Both the position numbers and the translations under genes were made by a program. Below, in pieces: positions 23,753 to 34,619 of a stretch of DNA of 64,000 nucleotides. Under the pieces are notes generated by a model. It saw only the letters and a program-made list of their open reading frames with translations. It was not told the origin of the DNA and ran no database searches. The stretch's first letter is position 1. Each line of letters starts with the position of its first letter. The stretch is from contig MNCI01007635.1 in NCBI GenBank assembly GCA_015680685.1, positions 62,001 through 126,000 of the forward strand, in the 5' to 3' direction. The DNA is from Gnetum montanum (taxonomy: Eukaryota > Streptophyta > Gnetopsida > Gnetales > Gnetaceae).

Positions 23753-24526
23753 TGATGAGTGGCGAGGTACCCCTACACTCAACCATACCAAACGAGCGTA
23801 GCACGCGCGATCCGGTTGAACTCCGCAGACTAAATGCCTAAACACTGCAAGGAACACTTGGGGTTAATTAATCGTTGTCTTCCCAGGCTTACTTGTTGTT
23901 GTCACGGTGTATGGTTAAGTAAGTCCGAGGTATCTGATTTTTTTTGGTATTTTACAATTTATCTCCTATGCTAAAAGGTGAAGGGTTGAGAAACTAAAAC
24001 TAACTCTAACTATAGTACTAAGTCCTAGCGTCAGCATCTGTTCCNATCAAGTCGTACTTGTCCCATGTTCTAGGAGGTAAGGGTGAGAGAATCTAATCGT
24101 GATGAGTAGCCGATTCCTTGGCTAGCCGTACACATTCATCAATGCTCGTAACCAAGTCATACTCATGCCGCGTTACTAGGAAAACAATAAATAACATTAA
24201 TTAAACCTATCCATGCACTACAAGGTTTATCCACAAAGCTTGTCTTTATTGCCATACACAACTTGCGTTCCAATACAAAGCTACTCGAATAAAGAACCGT
24301 TCACTTAGGGGACTCCTACTGCGGGCACATGGAAAATATTCTATCTCTGGGGTGATCAATCCGCCAGAACTTCGCTACTTAGCCTATCTAATTACAAATG
24401 AGGGGAGTGCTACCTCTTATTTATAGATTTGGCGGTGAACTGCGATATCGCAGGGGATGCGATATCGCATCAGACGCTATATCGTGTATGTGGTATCGTG
24501 GCCTGTGCAATTCGCGTCTCATCAAC
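23753..24526 (-). repeat. element B 5' LTR, with N and missing segment
   Basis: 774 bp, against 956 bp for the other LTR. The shortfall sits at the N at 24045, where TTCC N ATCAAGTCGTACTTG joins sequences that lie about 180 bases apart in 14562-15517. Elsewhere differences are mostly C/T or G/A. Confidence 0.9.
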
Positions 24527-25300
24527 GGGGATGTATGAAACAAAACCCAGATCTCCCAAGATGAAACAAAAATGTTGGTGTCCGCAAACGGCAAGGTCAA
24601 GCTCAAGGATCTGTTCTTGTACCTTGTTTGTAAGGGTGAACATGCTTGATGCCCTTCATACCAGCTTGAACAAACATGATGAGAAAAAAAGAATGCGCAT
24701 GGTACCGATGCATGTGGAATCAATGCTTAGATGGTTGCACTGGTGAGACCCCATGGATCTCGATGCGAGTAGCTAAACATGGAGTTCTGACAAGCATGAG
24801 TTTCTTGTGGAGACATGGCTCTTAGAAGCATGTCCTCCCTCTCGGTGTGATGTTCCCAAGTTCCTCACCATGGGTAGTGGCCCAGGTGAGCCCTCAAAAA
24901 AAAAAAATTAATGGGTGCTGAGATGTCATTCATAGAGGAACTCGGTGGGACTTGTGGAAGAGGAGCTGTCTTCTTGAATAAGTATGGGTTTACGCAAGAA
25001 GATATGTCTCTAGACCCTCAGAAGGGACGGATCTAGCGGACGCCTTAGAGACGTTGGCCCTTTGGGTTGGACTCTCCCGCTCGTATAGAGAAGGGAAGTC
25101 TTGGGCTTCCTCCAATTTCCCTTGCGTTTCATTCAAGGCATTGGATGGAAGGACGTATCAGGTGCTAGGGTTGGTACCTTCCTTCAAGCTTGGCGTCTAA
25201 GGAGTTGACGGATCCTCGGAATTGACGGAGTTCCAAACCCATGTAGAAGTGTACACTCGAAGTTATCCTAGGCTCTGCTCCGAGGACGTCGCTTCTTTGT
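24527..25300 (+). other. element A internal region, non-coding, right part
   Basis: About 0.8 kb from the end of element B to the polypurine tract of A. No gene recognised. Confidence 0.6.
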
Positions 25301-25312
25301 GTGGGGGAGGAT
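25301..25312 (+). other. element A polypurine tract
   Basis: GTGGGGGAGGAT directly precedes the 3' LTR start TGTGAGAG. Confidence 0.85.
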
Positions 25313-25833
25313 TGTGAGAGATGTCCTAGAATGGTGGTTCTCTTGGGCTCTCCCCATGGTTCGGGGGCCATGGAACACTCTGAGATGCCCTTGGGTGCCT
25401 TTCAAGTGTTACAAAACCCACCCCGGCTCAGTGGTACCAAGCTAGCAATAGGACATCCTCCTGTTGCACTCTCTTTTAGGTCCTCTTCATTCCCCCTCTT
25501 CTCCATGGAGAACTACATGGCCCTGATTCTACGGTGGTCGTAGATATGTAGGCAACCAAGACTGGATAGTTTTGGTGCGGTGCCATGCCACACCTTGTAC
25601 TAGATCGTGAGGGATCTAGGAGTGAGGTACCTTCCCTTGTAGGTGCATCATCTCCCCTCCCATTGATGTGGTTTATAAGGTTGTGTGTGTGCTTGTTTGC
25701 TTGGTTCTCTTCTGCTTGCACTCCTGAGATGCTTACTTGTTTGAGGCGTATTCCCGAGGTCTTCCGCCCCAGATCCATTGGATCTTTGTGAATTCCTTGG
25801 GGTGCTGGGCAATGTCAAGGCAACGTTGTTACA
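25313..25833 (+). repeat. element A 3' LTR
   Basis: 521 bp matching 11427-11947 and followed by TGAAA, the second copy of the target duplication. It ends about 500 bases upstream of the quinone oxidoreductase start codon, so its outward-reading promoter could affect that gene. Confidence 0.92.
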
Positions 25834-25935
25834 TGAAAACAAAAGTGAAGGTAGAAGGTATGGTTGATGGTAAGGTTGGAAAGAAAGCTAAAAACAAAAG
25901 TGAAGGTAGAAAGTATGGTTGGTGTGTTGAAAAAT
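25834..25935 (+). repeat. right part of the ~54-bp tandem repeat at the element A target
   Basis: Two copies of AACAAAAGTGAAGGTAGAA..GTATGGTTG start at 25838 and 25892, separated by GGTTGGAAAGAAAGCT. With 11395-11426 they form one tandem array interrupted by element A. Confidence 0.75.
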
Positions 25936-25998
25936 CATTGATGAAAAATGGTGAAAAATCAACCATTAACGTGGAGTTGAAGGGGGGAAATCAAAGCC

Positions 25999-26193
25999 AA
26001 AGGCACGTTTGATGAAAAATGATGAAAAGTCAAATTAGGCCGTGAAGGAGAGATTTGAAAGCGAAAGGCACGTTTCATGGAAAATGATGAAAAGTCAAAT
26101 CAGAAGGTGAAGGAGAGATTTGAAAGCCAAAGGCACGTTCCATGGAAAGTGATGAAAAGTCAAATTAGGCGGTGAAGGAGAGATTTGAAAGCC
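25999..26193 (+). repeat. three 65-bp tandem repeats upstream of the quinone oxidoreductase gene
   Basis: AAAGGCACGTTT or a variant starts at 25999, 26064 and 26129, an exact 65-bp period. Each unit contains GATGAAAAGTCAAAT and GTGAAGGAGAGATTTGAAAG. A partial unit precedes the first. The array ends ~145 bp before the gene's ATG and could be part of its promoter or leader. Confidence 0.88.
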
Positions 26194-26339
26194 TCAAAAC
26201 AGGGCCTGGGCATGCTGATCCTCAAAACATATATGACAAAGAGTTTCGTGGTTTTTCCTCGTGCATTCCTAGTTATGTAGCAGATACCCGCATCCAAAAT
26301 CTTGCTGTAGAATCGGAAATCTCTGTTGCAGCAGGCACA

Positions 26340-29039
26340 ATGCAAGCACTAGTTTGCAGAAAGTTGGGAGACCCAACACTTCCTATGACAGACGAATCTC
26401 CGCTGTACGTCTCAGCCAATCATCCCATCCCTAAAATGTCTTCGCCCACATCTGTGTTGATCAGAGTGAAAGCTTCCAGTTTGAACTTTGCTAATGTTCT
26501 GCAAATTATGGGAACATACCAGGAAAAATTACACCCACCTTATGTTCCGGGATCAGACCTCTCAGGGGTTGTTGAGGGTGTTGGAGAAAAGGTCAGCAGA
26601 GTCAAGGTCGGGGATGCAGTCTGTGCCATTGCAAAACAGGGGTCGTTTGCAGAGAAGATCGTTCTCGATGAAAAGGAGCTGTGAGTTTTGAGTCCATTCC
26701 ATTAACACATTTTATTGATTTTGGAATCATAAATTACCGGTATTTATTCTTTCTAACTATTAAAAAATCAATTGCAAGTGCTAATAATGAACCTAGAGAT
26801 TCGAAAGGTTTTGGTGGGCAAAAAGATGCATGGTACGCATAGTACAAAGCAGGTTTTTATTTTAAATGTTGAAAGAGATGTAAAATTTATTTTAAAGGGG
26901 AAAGGTTGTTTACGGTGAAAGAACTTTTGTTCTGGATTAATTCCACTGATTAACACGAAGCAGCAAAAATTAATCCTTGTTTTGAGTGTGAATTATTGGG
27001 GTTTAGCGTCTTGATTTGTAACTGGTAGGGTGAGATGGGATCTTGGGTTTTGGCACTTGTGCTGTTGCCCTGTTCAATTAAGAAAATTGACTTTTTATTT
27101 TTTTATATGTTATTTTTTGTTTTTACGTATGTAATGAGAAATGTTCCTGCATGCACAAGAATGCCCAGTAATTGGATGTTGAATTTGGCAAAATTGGCTT
27201 GGATATGTAGGTTTATAGTTCCTCCTGGTTGTGATTTAGTGGCTGCTGCTGGCCTTCCAATAGCCTTTGGTACATCTCATGTTGCCCTTGTTCACAGAGC
27301 TAAACTTTCCCCGGGGCAGGTTGGTAGCGATGAATGGTGATTTAACGGTGCAGTTTCTTCTTTCAAAATTCGATTATAATCATTTCCTCTCAAAAACTTT
27401 GTTTATGGAGTTCCACTGACTGATAAGGCAGTCCAATACCAAGTTATCTTACTCCATACACTGATGTTATTTCAGAAAGAATCTTTCATTATCAAATTTG
27501 TGCGTACTAAACTTTTTTAGTTCATTTTAGGACCTTGCTTGACAGTATGAACATTGAGCCTCTGGTGAGCTCTCAGTTGCCTCGATTCCTTGATTTCATT
27601 TATTAAGAAGGATGTTGTCTGCATAGGTTTTGCTGGTCCTGGGAGCTGCTGGTGGAGTTGGCATGGCAGCTGTTCAGATAGGGAAAATTTGAGGAGCCAC
27701 TGTAATTGCTGCGGCAAAGTAAAGCAGATTTTGCTAACCTTTTGTCCTTTCTTTGAATTGTGGTCTATGTGAATGAGCTATTATTCAATATTTTTCCTTT
27801 CAAATTCGAAAATCTTATTAAAGTTAGCCTCTTATTTGAGCTGAATTGTACTTACGTGACAAAGTGGAAAAAATGGCTTTCATTTCCATTTTCAGGGGAT
27901 CTGAAAAAGAACGGTTCCTAAAGTCATTAGGTGCTGATCATGTAATTGACCCCACCAGTGGAAATATCCTATCTAAAGTGAATGATTTCTTGAATTCAAG
28001 ACAACTGAAGGGAGTAGATGTTCTTTATGATCCTGTAGGAGGAAAGCTCTCGAAAGATAGCTTGAAGCTTTTAAACTTGGGAGCAAATATTTTGATAACA
28101 GGTTTTGCAAGTGGAGATGTTCCTCTCTTCCCTGCGAACATAGCTCTAGTCAAGGTAAAGCTAAGTTATAGAATTTTTTATTTAATGAAACTTCATTCTC
28201 TTTTATTTTAGTATTACTTGAGCCTTACAATCTAGCAAATCTCTAGAATTTTCATCTCTCTTCAAAATACTATAGGAAATCTAGGCTCTAGCATTTAACT
28301 TCCATTTATTGTAAAAATTTCTTGTTTTTTGAATTTTTTTTTTAAATTTCCCACCTTTTGATGTTCTAAAAATTGATGCCAACCCTTGATATTATTTTAG
28401 AATTGGACGATACATGGATTAAACAGGGGAAGTTACGTTATTCATCAACCAGATGTTGCAAGTAATTCAATGAATGAACTTCTTTCATGGCTTGCAAGGG
28501 GCTTGATCCATGTCAATGTGTCACATGAGTTTAGCCTATCACAGGTAGTGAAATTGAAAGAAAAATAATTTTGTTCTGGTTTAATAACTAATTGATTTTT
28601 TAATGGTTGTGGCAGGTGTATTCCTTGATAAATGAATGTTTAAAGAAAATTATGCTTTCATCTTTTTTCGCATTTTGTTATCATGTATTCTTGTTATAGT
28701 AATGGTGTATAATTAAATTCTTGTGCAATTAAAATTTATCTAGTACACAAACACTCTATTATGTTTTTTGTCATTGGAAACAAGGGCCTATAACTTTATT
28801 TATAATCTAGAATTTTTAAACATTGATTTCTCTAAAACATATTGGGATTGGTTCTAAAACTATTTATAATTTATTATTTTGTTGTTTATATGCAATGATA
28901 ACCATATGCCATTCTATGGTTTTTACAGGTAAACCTTGGCTTTGTAGCCATCACACAAAGAGAGGTCATTGGTAAGGTAATGGTTGTCTTCAAGGATGAT
29001 ATAACAGTGAATGACACATTTTCAAGATCAAGACTCTAA
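26340..29039 (+). pseudogene. quinone oxidoreductase-like (zinc-independent MDR family) gene, six exons, one in-frame stop
   Basis: Exons: 26340-26680, 27211-27319, 27627-27718, 27896-28154, 28401-28544, 28929-29039. All introns are GT-AG and all phases match, giving 351 codons plus TAA. The protein starts MQALVCRKLGDP and has a GroES-like fold (NFANVLQIMGTY, PPYVPGSDLSGVVEGVG), a dinucleotide-binding loop (LGAAGGVGMAAVQIGK, residues 155-170) and conserved DVLYDPVGGKL and ILITGFASG. It closely resembles the plant NADPH:quinone reductase group (Arabidopsis At3g56460-like, from memory), which reduces quinones or alkenals using NADPH. Codon 172 (27690-27692) is TGA where relatives have Cys, removing the C-terminal half. 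The frame is open back to 26172, but family alignment favours the ATG at 26340. Everything else is intact, so it is either a very young pseudogene, an allele or a base-call error. Confidence 0.93.
27627..27718 (+). CDS. quinone oxidoreductase exon 3 with in-frame TGA
   Basis: The exon carries the NADPH-binding glycine motif AAGGVG. TGA at 27690-27692 follows GKI and precedes GATVIAAAK. A TGT or TGC codon, one base different, would restore the family's usual Cys. The acceptor GCATAG and donor GTAAAG are normal. Confidence 0.9.
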
Positions 29040-29045
29040 CTTTCT

Positions 29046-29135
29046 TATCATCATCATCGTCATCTTACCCTTTGTCTCAATAAAATGGAGTCGACTACAA
29101 GAATTCTTTTTGGTCATTGGGCTCTATGAAGACTC
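29046..29135 (+). repeat. Au-SINE-like 3' fragment in the 3' UTR region
   Basis: TCATCATCATCGTCATC followed by TTTGTCTCAATAAAATGGAG, TCGACTACAAGAATTC and CATTGGGCTCTATGA. This matches the remembered tail of plant Au-type SINEs (CTTGTCCCAACTAAATGGGG, TCGGCTACATGAATCC, CATTGAGCTCTAT). It starts seven bases after the quinone oxidoreductase stop codon, so it probably supplies 3' UTR sequence. Confidence 0.45.
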
Positions 29136-29281
29136 TTTAACTTTCATTTCTATGAAAATGAATAAATGAAAATTAGTTAAATCATGAGATAAAATATGTG
29201 TAAGATATGGAATTATTATATTTCTCAATTTCTCGAATGAAAGAAACTAGGATGACAACTATGTTTGATTAAAGGAATGTA

Positions 29282-29614
29282 ATGTCTTCACTTGATGAAA
29301 CTGCTATTATGAAAGCTTTTGTCAATGATGTTAGACAATATATTGATTATTCTACCTTTGATTTTACCTTTGTAAATGAAATACTTATTGATTATTATAT
29401 TGATAACACATTATATGTTGGAAGACCTCTGCTATGTTTTTTATTGAAAAATAATTTTGTGTTTTGTCATGTTTATAATGCTAGTTTTAATTTGAAGATG
29501 AAGTTTGAGATGTATTTAGGCAATGACATGCTTTGTGTAAAAACTAAGATGGGTTTTGATGAGCATGTGGTAAAGACTTTTGTGATTAATGATGCTTTGA
29601 CTTGTTTTGTTTGA
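29282..29614 (+). other. unrecognised 110-codon open frame
   Basis: The predicted protein has several hydrophobic/aromatic stretches (DYSTFDFTFVNEILIDYYID, MYLGNDMLCVKTKMGFDE). No domain or family was recognised. Codon use is AT-rich like the surrounding non-coding DNA. It may be a retroelement scrap. Confidence 0.2.
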
Positions 29615-32600
29615 TCTTGATTTGATATATATAATGAGAATAAAATGGATAACAAGGGGAGATGGTCAAGATCTTTTAATTCCATTATTAAAACTAGTAA
29701 CAAATATAAAGCATGTGAGTTTTTCATATACTAATGATCTCTCTTTTGTTTTCTATGTTGTTGAATTTTCAAATTTGATTTTAGGAAAAGAATCGATTAG
29801 TGATCTCCAAGGCTGAAATACCTCAAGGCATAAAGGAGGAGCCATAAATACTTTTAGACCTTGACAATGAAGCCATGGAGAAGGTCATGATGACCATTAG
29901 AGTAGTCTTTCAATGATCATTAGTTTTGTCATAAGTATCACAAACTTGAAAGTATCATCACAAGTCACAGTAAAATGATTGCAATAATCACAAAATAACA
30001 AGCTAGAAATTGTCTTTGTTGTGAGATTCATCATGATCAAATAAAAAACTAAGTAGGAAAAGTTAAATTAAAAATATTCAAACTTGAAGAATATGATGTT
30101 TTTTAACTTTTAAATGAACAAAGAAGTATCATAAGCCTTGAAATAGAGGATGTAAAAATTTGATATAATTTAACTATATAAATATCTCAAGATATATAGC
30201 CATATAGAAAACATGAAACATTAGAAGAATCATAATATTTAAAATAATTTTAGAAAGTAAAAATCTAGTAATTTATGAAAGATTTAAATGTTTAATGATG
30301 AATTAATTCATTTGCCAATAAGAGTTGGCTCAACTCGTAATAGGGATCCTTTTGGTCGTGGTCAATGGAACTATATCATATGAAACGTAGTACAATGCAC
30401 TTGTTAACTTACAAAGATGGTGTTAATGTGAATTCTAAAGAACACTTGTCTATATCATTACATCTAATAAATCTTAAAGAGAGATATGACACATATAATA
30501 CATGAGATACCCATGTTGCCATGATTAGAGAAGAGAGCATATTTATAAGTTTATATAATTTTTAGGTATTTTATAAAATATGAAAACCAATAAAGAAATA
30601 ACACATGCATTGCAATCCCTTAAGGGATAGGTGCAATGCCTCACTTAGAAAGCAAGAAATGACTCCTAATCATAACTTTAATGGCCCAACACCATGTCAT
30701 ATAATTATGACCTCCTCAAATAAGGATGAATCATCATAGCTCAATGCAATGGAACAAATACATAAAGTAATAAATAACTTAATTAATGAATGCATATGAT
30801 AAGCATGAGGTTCGTATTTTTGGTATTTTTATAGTTTAAGTCATCAAAGCTGCAAAACATAGGAAAAACCATGAGCTTTATTCATAATGCCAAATGGACT
30901 CTGCATTAGCCAAACAATTATGGGGCTATGAAAATGAGGTAACACTTACAAATTTTAGCTATACTTATGAAAGCAATGACTCTAAATACACATAAAATGA
31001 GAATAAAATTACAGTTACACAAGGAAGGAGGAGTTCTTCACATAAAATGAAAGGACAAAAGTCCAAAATTATTAATGGAAATCTAAGCTATCAAAATTTG
31101 TGTATGAAGAGCTTAATCTAGGTATTTATAGTTTTCACCATGTAATGGTTTAAGTTTGTTAATAACTGGATGCCAACAATCGTCCATCAACAGATCTTGG
31201 TAATTCTAGGCCACTATTTTGATGAAACTTGACAATAAGGATGATGAAGAGGGTGTGTCAACATAGGGGTGTTGACATAGGTGTCAATAGACCCTTTGTG
31301 CATCTTACACCAAATTGCTAGTCTTGAGAAAAGCTAGGACCAAGGGAAACATGTCCTAAGAACCACAAGAAGCCCAAACAAGGTTGGAAACATCCTAAGG
31401 GACTTATGACATGCATACAACCTAAAAATGTGACATAGGAAGTAAGGATGCATGTCTGGGAGACACAAACTTACCCAAACACACTAGAACTACAAGCACA
31501 AGATGCACATGACACTTCACAAGTCTAGGGCTTATAATCTAATTAAAAAATATCATTACCTCATTATCTAACAAGTATTTAAAGGTAAAAGTTCCTAGTT
31601 TGAATAGTTTTTCTAGTAGAATATAAATTTTTTTAATAAAATTAAAAGAATAACCCATGTTTTCTTAAAGAATAAACTTGTAATTGATGGCAAGACATAG
31701 ATGCATTAACTCTTCAAAGAATTAAGGCATATATATTCTAAAACATTGATCAAACAAATCTTATCATTTATACCTCTAGCAGAATTCTTCTTATTTCTTT
31801 TAGATCCTAGAGAATTTAACTCAAATGCTTTAAATTTATTCAAATTTCATGAAATACTAAATCCAATATTAAAACATTTATATTTTATACAAAGGAGGTA
31901 TCAGACTCTAAAAATAATGAATAATACATAAAAAATTCAAAGTTATCAAATCATCAACATATAGGAGAGAATCTAAAAGAAAAGTGTAATGGTTTTCGGA
32001 ACACCTTTTCAAGTTTTCATCTTTAGAACTAATTCTAAAAAACCTCCCATCTAAAGTAAGAAAAGGGTAAAACCTTACCTAATTTAGAAGCATCCTCACA
32101 AGTTTTCACTTCTTGCTAAAGGCATTCTTGTAAAAAGAAAAAAGAATATTTTTTCTTAAAAAAATGAATGCAACAATCATAAATAAGAAATAAATTAAAA
32201 TAGAAGTTAATACCTTTTATTAGTTGAGTCCACAAATATAAAAGGAATTAATAGTGCAAGAGACGAATTAATTATTCAACATGCACTAAAAGTTTTACAA
32301 CTTGAATCTATAACTAAAAAGAAACATCTTTGAGAATCTAATGTTTTAACTCCTAAAAGAATATCATGGTTATGTTTCTACTTGAAAAATAACTACATGA
32401 CAAAACATCCAAATAAATCATATTTTATCTAAGTTGAATCATGAAATTCATAAAGCATAATAACAAATCATAAAACTATGTAGAGAAATCATGGAATCAA
32501 AACATTAATAAGAAAATGATGAAAATGTTCATAAACGTAAAGAGAATCAAGAGAGGTTCATGAAAACTTTATGAGATATCGTATAACCTTTAACTTCTAT

Positions 32601-33845
32601 TACTTTAAATGCTTATAATAACCTCATCATCATCATCATCTTGGTCTTGTCCCAACAAAATTGGGTAAATTATACAAGTTCTTTTCACTATTCACCTTTA
32701 TGAAGAGCTAGATATTTGTTTATTCAAATGCTTACAATAACATGCTTCTTTAAATTATGCTTAAATTTCTTAATTTTAAGTTGGCTCTTCTTTTTTATAG
32801 ATGAGGAGCTTCATAATTTTTCATTTATTAGAGGAAATAGAAATAATGGAAAATATATTAAAGGAGAAAAGGGTGTCAAAGTATAGAATTAGCATAAAGG
32901 ATCTTGAGCAAGTCAAAACCTATTTACTAAACTAGGATCTATAAACACTTTACAAGTTAACCAATACAAAATAGAAAACTAAGAGGAGTAAGGGAGAAGC
33001 AAAATCTAACAACATCCAAGTTAACATTAATCATTTTTGTCCACCTCATGGAAAGACAAGACTAAGTCATGAAAGTCACAAATGGGATGCCAAGTTGCTT
33101 GAGGAAAAGACATGTTGCTTGAGGCCACATAGCCATTAGAGGATATGATGGTGCCAATTTGAAATGATGAAACATAAATGCATTGTCAAATGCTATTGTC
33201 ATCATGTTCTAGAATGATAGATATGAATTGACCAAGCTAATAGGAATATGTTAAAGCACCACAAGTGCTAAGAGAAGAAATCATCATGGTTATTTGAGAT
33301 ATAGGAAGTTGATATTGATATGCACAATTTTGTCAAAATTGATACCAAAGGAAAACTAGATATCACACTGAGAAAACTCACATCAAAGAGGAAGCAATCA
33401 TTATTAAACATTCTTCACTATTAAGGATGATGAGTTATAGTAGAACTTGTTGTTTGGCAAGCAACATGGATGACTATAACTATTTTAGACCAAACCAATT
33501 TCTTGGTGTACCCAACACGAAGCTTGTAAGCTGGGCACAGGTACATTGTGGAAGAATATAATTATTTTTCATGCATCATTAAGCACTAGTGAAATGATCA
33601 CATTTTCATCATTTGAATTGGAAGATACCATAGCAAATGTAGAAGAGGATAGAAAATTCACAGTCTTAAAAGCATAGGCAAAATTCATGGAGTTCTCTAT
33701 GGCAACAAACTAAGTGGAAGGGAAATGCACAAGAATTGAAACTTGTGCTAAAGTAGTCATACCTCTAACAACATTAATTTACAAACCTAATAGGCCCTCA
33801 TGAGCTATTAAAAATATCTTAAAATTATTAAAAATATCCTGAAAT
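29615..33845. other. AT-rich intergenic stretch
   Basis: About 4.2 kb with no recognised gene on either strand apart from a SINE-like tail at 32622-32710. Low-complexity A/T-rich sequence predominates. Confidence 0.5.
32622..32710 (+). repeat. second Au-SINE-like 3' fragment
   Basis: (TCA)n, then TTGGTCTTGTCCCAACAAAA, TTGGGTAAATTATACAAGTT and CTTTTCACTATTCACCTTTA. Same tail pattern and orientation as 29046-29135, more diverged at the GTCGGCTACA box. Confidence 0.4.
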
Positions 33846-33849
33846 CATT

Positions 33850-34586
33850 ACTTGTATTAACTTTGTCTATATAACAAAGTGTGATTGAGGTGTAGGATAT
33901 TTATATTTATAATTTAATTATTTTTTATCTTGAAAACCATTAAGGAAAGAAGTAATTGAAATATGAAACTTTAACTAATTAATAACTAAACTATCCTAAA
34001 TGTAGAGTATTCATTCCCACTTTCTGTACACATCATGAACTTATACAAACACTGCTAGGTTACTAAGCATATACCTTTAGGCATACCAAGTATTCACTGC
34101 TGGGATTACAAAGCATTAGTATATTATGCTCGAAATGGTCATACTAACATTAATATGGAATAAAATATTAAATACTTAAGTATAGAAAAGTAAATTACAT
34201 GTAACATAAAATTCTTGTAAGTAAACTTGACACTAATCCAAGTGTTGCAATGGAGAGAAGAAATCTTGAATTTATTTGTGTCAAGAAACATCATCTAAGT
34301 ATTTCTTACACTTGAATCAAACTCTATACAATTATTTCAATCCATGTTGTGGGTATTTAGAGGAAAATTTCACTATGTCCTATGAAGAAAACTATAAGAG
34401 CTTCACTATGAGAATGATCACATATGCCATAAATGCAGCTAATGTATGTACTTACATAGGCTTTAGGAGGATCAACATCGATTCATATGCACCAATGTAT
34501 CTAAGGATGCATTGATGAGGATGCATCAATGAGGATATCTCAATGAGCATGCATTAACACAACCAACTTATTGAGACTTCATCATA
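33850..34586 (-). repeat. element G 3' LTR, 5' edge decayed
   Basis: Aligns with the solo LTR 46808-47609 and with C's LTR: the CTTTGTC..TAT, AGTGTGATTGAGGTGTAGGAT, TCTGTACACATCATGAAC and CTGCTAGGTTACTAAG blocks. It ends CTTCATCA at 34586. The U3 end has GATGCATTGATG/GGATGCATCAATGAGG repeats. The left edge is blurred and may start near 33794. Confidence 0.75.
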
Positions 34587-34600
34587 CTCCCATGACTAAT
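34587..34600 (-). other. element G polypurine tract
   Basis: Plus-strand TACTCCCATGACTA immediately after the LTR end CATCA, followed by ATTGAAAGCTTGTCCTTGAG, the same downstream context as in B (15529 on) and C (35504 on). Element C is inserted 19 bases further on. Confidence 0.75.
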
Positions 34601-34619
34601 TGAAAGCTTGTCCTTGAGT

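Larger units (their letters stand above)
14562..24526 (-). mobile_element. element B: Athila-like Ty3/gypsy retrotransposon (gag-pol), nested in A
   Basis: The LTRs are 14562-15517 (3') and 23753-24526 (5'). The tRNA-Asp primer site is at 23735-23751 and the polypurine tract at 15518-15528. Coding runs right to left as gag, protease, RT, RNase H, integrase: the Ty3/gypsy order. Stops, mainly Trp to TAG or Gln to stop, and one frameshift near 19600 inactivate it. After integrase a ~1.9-kb non-coding spacer runs to the 3' LTR, and the extra ORF X of elements C, E and G is missing. Flanking bases ACTAG (14557-14561) and ACGGG (24527-24531) do not match. The RT style and primer resemble the Athila/Tat branch. 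Confidence 0.92.
11427..25833 (+). mobile_element. element A: LTR retrotransposon with initiator-Met primer site, host of element B
   Basis: Two 521-bp LTRs (11427-11947, 25313-25833) start TGTGAGAGAT and end GTTGTTACA. A perfect target duplication, TGAAA, lies at 11422-11426 and 25834-25838. The primer site TGGTATCAGAGC is at 11950-11961 and the polypurine tract GTGGGGGAGGAT at 25301-25312. The internal sequence apart from nested element B (11948-14561, 24527-25312) is about 3.4 kb. It contains no recognisable gag, protease, RT or integrase, so A looks like a non-autonomous, non-coding (LARD-type) element. The LTRs differ at many sites by eye, so the insertion is not recent. Confidence 0.9.

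Noticed and set aside
29282-29614. Host gene at the 110-codon open frame
   Set aside because: No recognised family, no exon context and AT-rich composition like flanking non-coding DNA.
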